Below, one piece after another: positions 59,101-64,000 of a stretch of DNA of 64,000 nucleotides. Where the stretch lies: positions 66,840 to 130,839 of the forward strand of contig PLMU01000006.1 in assembly GCA_003142595.1 (NCBI GenBank), read 5' to 3'. How positions within the stretch are numbered: the first letter of the stretch is position 1; each line of letters starts with the position of its first letter. Below the pieces are notes generated by a model. It worked only from the letters and a program-made list of their open reading frames with translations. It did not search any database and was not told where the DNA came from. Both the position numbers and the translations under genes were made by a program. The DNA comes from Phycisphaerales bacterium. GTDB taxonomy: Bacteria > Planctomycetota > Phycisphaerae > Sedimentisphaerales > UBA12454.

Positions 59101-60055
59101 ATATCATTTTCTAATAGAGACGAGGTCATGGGACTCATTTTTGTGCACGATACTGGAATTCATATGGAGCTGCGGGGCTGACCTTAGGATTTTTCCTGAC
59201 TATAGTATCGATAATCGAGATAAAACACTACAAGGGCTGACAAGGGCATTTTACCTGGTAGGACTGATGTTTCAAAATGGGATTATTCCTTTAAATTCAA
59301 CACTGGAAGTTAATGAATTTTCGAAGATATACGGGAAACAGCCGGATGAAAAGGAGCCGCCGGAATGGGTATTTGCCCGCCATTGGTATTCAACGTTCGT
59401 CGATGTTCTGTCAGCACCGAATAATGTCAGCAAAGACAAAGACAAAGGCAAAGATTGGCCTGCAACGCCTGTAACAGAGGAGAAAGATTTTCTCTGGCAG
59501 GAGAAAGATAAAACTGAGTTGGGGATAATGCCAATCCCAGTAAGTTTTTCTAACTATAAGGAGAACAAAGACAAAGGAGAGGAGGCTCGGCATATTTCCT
59601 GCTGGGGCGACTGGCACATGGCAATATTCAGCGGCTCGGAAAATATGGAATTGAGTATTGATTTGATGAATGAAATAATGGCCAGCGACCGGATTTGCGA
59701 ACGAGCGTATGCCAATGCCTCGATACCTACCGTCGAAGAGTTTTATAATCAATACGGGGACAACCTGTGTTTTAATCAGCCGGTTCGCAAAAATATAATA
59801 CCACCAAAGTTGAAATACGAGGAGTTACGCGAAAAATTGTTCAAGAACGCAAAATCACGTTCACAAATTTTTGACTATCACCACTGTATCAGGGAATTTC
59901 ACTCTGTGATGGAATATATACATTTCAGCGCACTACGAATTAACCCAAATGACAAAGATGCTAACGACAAATTCTTTGATACTATATACGAGAAACTGGA
60001 AGGTGCGTTAAAAAATATTGAAAGTTTCAAAGAGAGGCCGTTTTTGGTGTCCTGA
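56117..60055 (+). CDS. 1312-aa KaiC/RecA-like P-loop ATPase fused to a region resembling a family-1 ABC solute-binding protein
   Basis: IILIRGEPGSGKTTLGLQIL Walker A; DYRIVFVDSLTVLLHLL Walker B; SBP-like RTDMYLASFDNHWLNWYSE, YCSIPYDANISFIVFKKESLDDFY, YPQTWEEIIAYF, ISCWGDWHMAIFSGSENMELSIDLMNEIM; no signal peptide. Confidence 0.8.
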   Translation: MENVWEIRGTEIEVLDKLLGFKGEKSNIKPKPGSIILIRGEPGSGKTTLGLQILSQNLNRMSQEENDLRQKLQKKTEEQKETNSVKKDTIKEEIKEFEEKLKQLKKTKVAFFSLEGNPADVLCYAKEKYVFFASENLDEELKRFGRIEFFNAHYMDVAIYNEVKGGKTTERIDDFLKGTPGGDWMGPGILLARTLNSCVMTTLAKVEASREKIRQKRDYRIVFVDSLTVLLHLLQKHNKYKNIPERLLLNAICISFRQLFADSIIIFTGEYHYKDVTKRSAVEESFFCDVEIALFSEPIIVPANYESQFESPLGSNTLSLLDKEVKSIQTQSFCRVLKSRQAPNQTRRCAYDIVSKKGIEFYETYPGDGHLVTFAQNDPQTKMWEELFKQDLPLSYPAIRCNIFDRGSFERISAAQRRFRYVPQRTDMYLASFDNHWLNWYSEMCLKDNIADVLQQELGFDDFYLHKAGKFHELLNGIHAELTKTEKQIKFSRNIRNAVGNVLEIVYKFAAEELNKDANLVEKLPVDPKAMQGEEVFDDFMSELLDRLTRMDTEPANDDKTQTSLTGVDAKPPNDNKTQTPRDINRPCLQCLWNRSLLGWLYPYLTEGSRLLFLSLFNSKLNPKQPHKKNDKISKLENKLGKLIECVMTNCPRSHKDGCQIDKKLEGINEKSTEEEILRTFLFAEEKDCKWKQSIRNCISNKVKEKITQQLKNILPEDEREERIEKFIKKLDDSILKNIFSDNGHEEYKGLVGAIIKEVNETILFSKEIVERYNSGNKSPKPEPKSPPQPSPQPLLPDKLDIWKVIGDLEPFLTQQGVQKDEVQDMWAMILAQLFFDVMEGSVRYQLVAPIPGNKLRLYGERQSEIISELESHHPDARRPIHRPWHLFSMRDQNNYCSIPYDANISFIVFKKESLDDFYKNLKIDDYVAKIAELVKNEEAALEKIFQKKLQKSNYTINDVTTLVKESKEQGYPQTWEEIIAYFILTNENKPKENKYHFLIETRSWDSFLCTILEFIWSCGADLRIFPDYSIDNRDKTLQGLTRAFYLVGLMFQNGIIPLNSTLEVNEFSKIYGKQPDEKEPPEWVFARHWYSTFVDVLSAPNNVSKDKDKGKDWPATPVTEEKDFLWQEKDKTELGIMPIPVSFSNYKENKDKGEEARHISCWGDWHMAIFSGSENMELSIDLMNEIMASDRICERAYANASIPTVEEFYNQYGDNLCFNQPVRKNIIPPKLKYEELREKLFKNAKSRSQIFDYHHCIREFHSVMEYIHFSALRINPNDKDANDKFFDTIYEKLEGALKNIESFKERPFLVS
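57766..57858 (+). repeat. Imperfect 51-bp (17-codon) tandem duplication inside the KaiC-like gene
   Basis: RMDTEPANDDKTQTS / GVDAKPPNDNKTQTP; ATAAGACGCAGACC recurs at a spacing of 51 bp. Confidence 0.85.
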
Positions 60056-60077
60056 TTAATATGATACGGGAGTGAAT

Positions 60078-60103
60078 AATGTATGAACATCGTTCCGAAC
60101 CGC
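60078..60103. repeat. 26-bp direct repeat copy 1
   Basis: AATGTATGAACATCGTTCCGAACCGC identical to 60947-60972; encodes MYEHRSEPRGKV-stop. Confidence 0.97.
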
Positions 60104-60293
60104 GAGGAAAAGTGTGAAAAGTAAGAAAGGTGTGAAAGGTGAGAAAAGGAGAAACGAATTTAAGATTTGAAATTTGAGAAACGAACGCCGCAACGACGAA
60201 TAGACGAACCCCCTGGCATCTGCTTTCGCCGAATGGCTTCGGCAAGACAGGGGTAAAGGGGCTAAATAACGACAAGGGTGGTAAAATTTGTAA

Positions 60294-60322
60294 TTGACAT
60301 AAGATTAACCGAATATTAAACT
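60294..60322 (+). promoter_or_regulatory. Putative sigma70 promoter of the MNT/HEPN module
   Basis: TTGACA, 17-nt spacer, TAAACT; predicted TSS at or next to the ATG at 60330. Confidence 0.6.
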
Positions 60323-60329
60323 TATAACT

Positions 60330-60617
60330 ATGACGAAAGATGAAATACTTAAAATCCTTGCCAAAGATAAACCTCAGTTACAAAAGCAGTTTAAGGTTCG
60401 CAAACTGGCTCTATTCGGCTCTTATGCGAGAGGAGACCAGCGGCCGGACAGCGATATAGATATCTTTGTCGAAGTTGACCCGTCAATAAGCCTTGAATTT
60501 GTAACACTTGCTGAAAAACTCGAAGAAGCTCTTAAGACATCTGTTGACCTTGTTTCGAGCCGTGCGGTTAGCAGCAAAGCATTCAAATTCATCGAGCAGG
60601 AACTGATTTATGTCTAA
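60330..60617 (+). CDS. Minimal nucleotidyltransferase (MntA-like antitoxin)
   Basis: LALFGSYARGDQRPDSDIDIFVEVD = GSx10DxD motif. Confidence 0.92.
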   Translation: MTKDEILKILAKDKPQLQKQFKVRKLALFGSYARGDQRPDSDIDIFVEVDPSISLEFVTLAEKLEEALKTSVDLVSSRAVSSKAFKFIEQELIYV

Positions 60618-60944
60618 AAGGCCAGTTGAATTTCTGCTGGATGATATTCTTGGGGCCATCGGCAGAATCGAACAATATATCAAAGACCTGTCATTTGACG
60701 CATTTTCCAAAGACCAAAATCCGTTGACGCAGTTGTCAGGAATCTTGAGATTATCGGCGAGGCTGCGAATCGTCTGCCGGATGACTTCAAGGAGAAATAT
60801 TGGGATGTAGAATGGCATAAAGTAGTTGGATTGCGTCACCGGATTGTTCACGAATATTTCGGTATTGACCTTGAAATTATTTGGCAAATCCTGCACAAAG
60901 ATATACCAGAACTACGTGACGCTCTATCTCAAATCATTGGGTGA
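60610..60944 (+). pseudogene. HEPN/DUF86 (HepT-like) gene with apparent 1-nt frameshift near 60716-60719
   Basis: Frame 1: MSKRPVEFLLDDILGAIGRIEQYIKDLSFDAFSKDQ; after the A-run the other frame continues VDAVVRNLEIIGEAANRLPDDFKEKYWDVEWHKVVGLRHRIVHEYFGIDLEIIWQILHKDIPELRDALSQIIG with RX4HXY. Confidence 0.88.
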
Positions 60945-60946
60945 TA

Positions 60947-60972
60947 AATGTATGAACATCGTTCCGAACCGC
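60947..60972. repeat. 26-bp direct repeat copy 2 (start of the 60948 ORF)
   Basis: AATGTATGAACATCGTTCCGAACCGC identical to 60078-60103. Confidence 0.97.
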
Positions 60973-61295
60973 TGCTGCCGATAAGGCTGTTTATTTATCG
61001 ATTTCTTTGGCACGCTTTGCTTGCGTTTGCTTTAATCTCGCTGGCGCTGGGGATAGGCATAATCGGCTATCATTATCTTGGGAAACTTTCATGGATTGAC
61101 TCATTTCTCAATGCCTCGATGATTCTCGGAGGGATGGGGCCTGTCAATGAACTGCCTTCATCAGCGGCTAAGTTTTTTGCCGGCTGCTATGCGCTTTTCG
61201 CGGGGCTTGGATTCATTGCTTTTGCGAGCATCCTTATATTGCCATTTGCACACCGTTTTCTGCATACTCTCCATTTAGAAAGCGATGAAAAGTGA
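60948..61295 (+). CDS. Small two-TM membrane protein with pore-loop-like segment
   Basis: TM - SFLNASMILGGMGPVNELPSSAAKFFAGCYALFAGLGFIAFASILILP; ion-channel-like topology. Confidence 0.75.
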   Translation: MYEHRSEPLLPIRLFIYRFLWHALLAFALISLALGIGIIGYHYLGKLSWIDSFLNASMILGGMGPVNELPSSAAKFFAGCYALFAGLGFIAFASILILPFAHRFLHTLHLESDEK

Positions 61296-61308
61296 GAGGG
61301 GGGGGAAG

Positions 61309-61328
61309 AGACGCACGGCCGTGCGTCT
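61309..61328. repeat. Perfect 20-bp palindrome AGACGCACGGCCGTGCGTCT
   Basis: Self-complementary 20-mer flanked by G-runs in the thrS upstream region. Confidence 0.85.
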
Positions 61329-61359
61329 GTACGGGGTAAGAAGCGATTTATTTTAATAA

Positions 61360-61387
61360 TTGACAAAATTTGAAGGATTGTTAGGAT
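61360..61387 (+). promoter_or_regulatory. Putative promoter upstream of thrS
   Basis: TTGACA with TAGGAT after 16 nt. Confidence 0.4.
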
Positions 61388-61449
61388 TATTAATAGCGTA
61401 ATTGTATAGTTTTATGGAATATAGTTCGGTTTGAAAGACCAGAATATCG

Positions 61450-63369
61450 ATGGCGAAAGTAACACTGCCTGACGGCAAAGTATTGGATGTTCAAGACGGC
61501 CTGACAATCGGTCAGGTAGCGGAAAAAATAGGCAAGGGACTGGCTCGCGACGCAGTTGCGGGCAAAATAAACGGCCAAACAGTCGATTTAAACACACCAA
61601 TCAAAACAGATGTTTCCCTTTCAATTATAACAGTCAATAAACCTGACGGGCTGGAGATAATCCGGCATAGCTGCGCTCACGTTATGGCTGAGGCGATTTG
61701 CAGTCTCTGGCCTAAGGCACAATTAGTTTACGGGCCGACGGTAGAGGATGGATTCTATTACGATATCGACCTTGACGACCCGATTCGGCCGGAAGATTTT
61801 GAAAAAATCGAAAAGAAAATGGCTGAAATCGCCGAGAAAAATCTGCCATTTGTTCGGAAGGAATTGAGCAGAACTGATGCGGTCAAGCACGTCGCGGGCA
61901 ATAAATATAAAATCGATAATATAAACCGCGCGACGGGCGATACGATAAGTTTCTATTCGCACGGCGGCGGGTTTGAGGATTTGTGCAGAGGGCCGCACGT
62001 TCCGAGCACGGGAAAAATCGGATTCTTTAAGATTATGTCTGTGTCGGGGGCATATTTTCACGGCGACCAGGCTCAAAAAATGCTGCAGCGAGTTTACGGC
62101 ACTGCCTGGGCGACGAAAAAAGAACTCGACGATTATCTGCACAGGCTCGAAGAGGCGAAGAAACGCGACCATCGTTTCCTCGGCAAACAGCTGGATATTT
62201 ACAGTGTGCACGACGATATTGGGCCGGGGCTGATACTGTGGCATCAGAACGGGTCGCTGATACGGCATATAATCGAGACGTTCTGGAAAGAGGAACATCT
62301 TAAACGCGGATACGATATTATTTACACGCCGCACATCGCGACGGAAAAGATTTATCAGAAAAGCGGACATCTGGAAAAATACGCGGATATGATGTATTCG
62401 CCGATGAAAATCGACGAGATGAATTATTATCTCAAGCCGATGAATTGTCCGGGGCATTATATGATTTATAATAACAGTCCGCGGAGCTATCGGGATTTGC
62501 CGATGCGGTTTTGCGAGCTGGGGATGGTGTATCGTTATGAGCCGAGCGGGACGCTGCATGGGATGCTGCGGGTTCGCGGGTTTACGCAGGACGATGCTCA
62601 TACGTTCTGCACGCCGGGGCAGCTGGGGCAGGAGCTTGACCTGATTCTTGAATTGATGAATTTTATGATGACGACTTTCGGATATACTTATAAAGCGTAT
62701 CTGGCGACTCGGCCGGCGAAGTTCCTGGGTACGGAAGAGGAATGGGACCGGGCGACAAAAGAATTGCGGCTGGCGATGGAGAGACGCGGGCTGAAATATG
62801 AAGTCGATGAAGGCGGCGGTGTGTTTTACGCGCCGAAGATTGATATTAAGCTGATTGATTCGCTGGGGCGCGAATGGCAGGGGCCGACGCACCAGGTTGA
62901 TTTGCAGGCGGCCAAGCGATTCGATATTAGATATGTCGGAGAAGATAATGCGCTGCACGAGCCGGTGATTATTCATCGGACGGTGCTGGGCAGTATGGAG
63001 CGGTTCATCGGTGGGCTGATTGAGCATTATGGCGGTAATTTCCCGCTGTGGCTGTCGCCGGAGCAGATGAGGGTGCTGACAATCAGCGAAAAGTCAAACG
63101 ATTACGCTCAAAAGCTGCACCAGAGATTGAAAGCTGAAGGATTGCGGTGCGGGATTGATATGTCCGATGAAAAAGTCGGAGCGAAAATTATCCGGGCGCA
63201 TAATGCAAAGATACCTTATATGCTTGTCGTAGGTCCAAAAGAGGCGCAGACGGAAAGCGTAAGTGTCAGGATTCGCGGAAGCAACGAAAACAAGAGCGTC
63301 GGAGTTGAGCAATTTGCCGCCGCGGCGAAAGAGAAAATTACTTCTAAAACACAGGATATAAATTTATAA
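61450..63369 (+). CDS. thrS: Threonyl-tRNA synthetase
   Basis: TGS domain; RHSCAHVMAEAI; GPTVEDGFYYDID; MNCPGHYMIYNNSPRSYRDLPMRFCELGMVYRYEPSGTLHGMLRVRGFTQDDAHTFC. Confidence 0.98.
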   Translation: MAKVTLPDGKVLDVQDGLTIGQVAEKIGKGLARDAVAGKINGQTVDLNTPIKTDVSLSIITVNKPDGLEIIRHSCAHVMAEAICSLWPKAQLVYGPTVEDGFYYDIDLDDPIRPEDFEKIEKKMAEIAEKNLPFVRKELSRTDAVKHVAGNKYKIDNINRATGDTISFYSHGGGFEDLCRGPHVPSTGKIGFFKIMSVSGAYFHGDQAQKMLQRVYGTAWATKKELDDYLHRLEEAKKRDHRFLGKQLDIYSVHDDIGPGLILWHQNGSLIRHIIETFWKEEHLKRGYDIIYTPHIATEKIYQKSGHLEKYADMMYSPMKIDEMNYYLKPMNCPGHYMIYNNSPRSYRDLPMRFCELGMVYRYEPSGTLHGMLRVRGFTQDDAHTFCTPGQLGQELDLILELMNFMMTTFGYTYKAYLATRPAKFLGTEEEWDRATKELRLAMERRGLKYEVDEGGGVFYAPKIDIKLIDSLGREWQGPTHQVDLQAAKRFDIRYVGEDNALHEPVIIHRTVLGSMERFIGGLIEHYGGNFPLWLSPEQMRVLTISEKSNDYAQKLHQRLKAEGLRCGIDMSDEKVGAKIIRAHNAKIPYMLVVGPKEAQTESVSVRIRGSNENKSVGVEQFAAAAKEKITSKTQDINL

Positions 63370-63410
63370 CAGGATGCTTATAAAATTATTGAGATTGAAA
63401 GGAAAATAAT

Positions 63411-63926
63411 ATCAGTAAGATAAAACTCAGAGTCAACGGGCAAATCAGCGCCAATCCGGTCCGCCTCATATCGGCGGATAACGCTCAAATTGGAGTTGTG
63501 AGCATAAGTGAGGCTATTGAACAGGCCAAACAGGCAGAACTGGATTTGGTTGAGATTGCTCCGGAAGGCACCCCGCCGGTGTGCAGGATAATGGATTTCG
63601 GCAAGTATCTGTATGCGCTGAAAAGAAAAGAAAAACAAAATATGAAAAAGCAGCATGTAGTTACTTTGAAAGAAATCCGGCTGCGGCCAAAGACCGACCC
63701 GCACGACTGCGAAACGAAAGTGAACCACGCCCGCGAATTTTTCAAGAAGGGACACAAGGTGCAGTTTACGATGATGTTCAAGGGACGCGAGATGATGCAT
63801 CTTGAGCTTGGACAGGCGATGATGAATAAAATTGTCGCATCGCTGGAAGATGTCGCAAAAGTCGAACATCCGTCATCTATACTGGGCAAAAGATTGACCG
63901 TGATAATGTCACCCAAGCAGCCTTAA
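63411..63926 (+). CDS. infC: Translation initiation factor IF-3, ATC start (longer than ORF-track call at 63498)
   Basis: AAGGAAAATAAT-ATC; ISKIKLRVNGQISANPVRLISADNAQIGVVSISEAIEQAKQAELDLVEIAPEGTPPVCRIMDFGKYLYALKRKEK. Confidence 0.93.
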   Translation: MSKIKLRVNGQISANPVRLISADNAQIGVVSISEAIEQAKQAELDLVEIAPEGTPPVCRIMDFGKYLYALKRKEKQNMKKQHVVTLKEIRLRPKTDPHDCETKVNHAREFFKKGHKVQFTMMFKGREMMHLELGQAMMNKIVASLEDVAKVEHPSSILGKRLTVIMSPKQP

Positions 63927-64000
63927 GAACAAAGGCGAAGAAAACAAAAGTAAGTTGTTGACGTTGCGACGAAAGGTTGCTAAAATACTAATCTTTAATT

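Noticed and set aside
59430-59600. KDKDKGKD and NKDKGEE repeats considered as a microsatellite-type phase-variable tract
   Set aside because: Short and imperfect, in-frame linker composition; no evidence of variable repeat number.
60716-60722. Programmed ribosomal frameshift in the hepT-like gene
   Set aside because: CCAAAAT is not a canonical X XXY YYZ slippery heptamer and no obvious downstream structure was seen; simple 1-nt loss or sequencing error is more likely.
61723-63027. 434-aa ORF antisense to thrS
   Set aside because: Composition and frame fit a shadow ORF opposite a strongly conserved gene; no family recognised.

Overview
The window is a bacterial chromosome segment with mostly housekeeping genes: aspS 3' end, priA, ruvABC, cysS-ispF-hisB-hisC-accD, rpe, pgk, gapA, hflX, gpsA, pilT-like, mdh, rho, greA, thrS and infC, plus tRNA-Pro, tRNA-Leu and tRNA-Val. 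Gene content looks compatible with Planctomycetota/Phycisphaerae, but that is inference only. No rRNA, CRISPR array, transposase or integrated phage was recognised. The most unusual locus is 55.7-61.3 kb. It carries a 1312-aa protein that appears to fuse an N-terminal KaiC/RecA-like P-loop ATPase to a cytoplasmic sequence resembling a family-1 ABC solute-binding protein (SIPYDANISFIVF, TWEEI and GDWHMAIFSGSENMELS motifs). It seems once to have been adjacent to a small two-TM pore-loop-like membrane protein gene. An MNT/HEPN (MntA/HepT-type) module now separates the two and is bracketed by an exact 26-bp direct repeat that copies the 5' end of the membrane gene. The hepT-like gene carries an apparent 1-nt frameshift. 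A second cassette with similar architecture lies at 49.57-50.88 kb: two flavodoxin-like genes bracketed by an exact 24-bp direct repeat that copies the 3' end of the upstream DUF819 gene. Other points of note are a DUF5989-like small membrane gene with no ATG/GTG/TTG start inside a carbamoyltransferase operon, infC with an ATC start, a Rho lacking the usual N-terminal subdomain, and a tRNA-Val(GAC) with C at position 33. All family assignments are from reading motifs; no database search was run.
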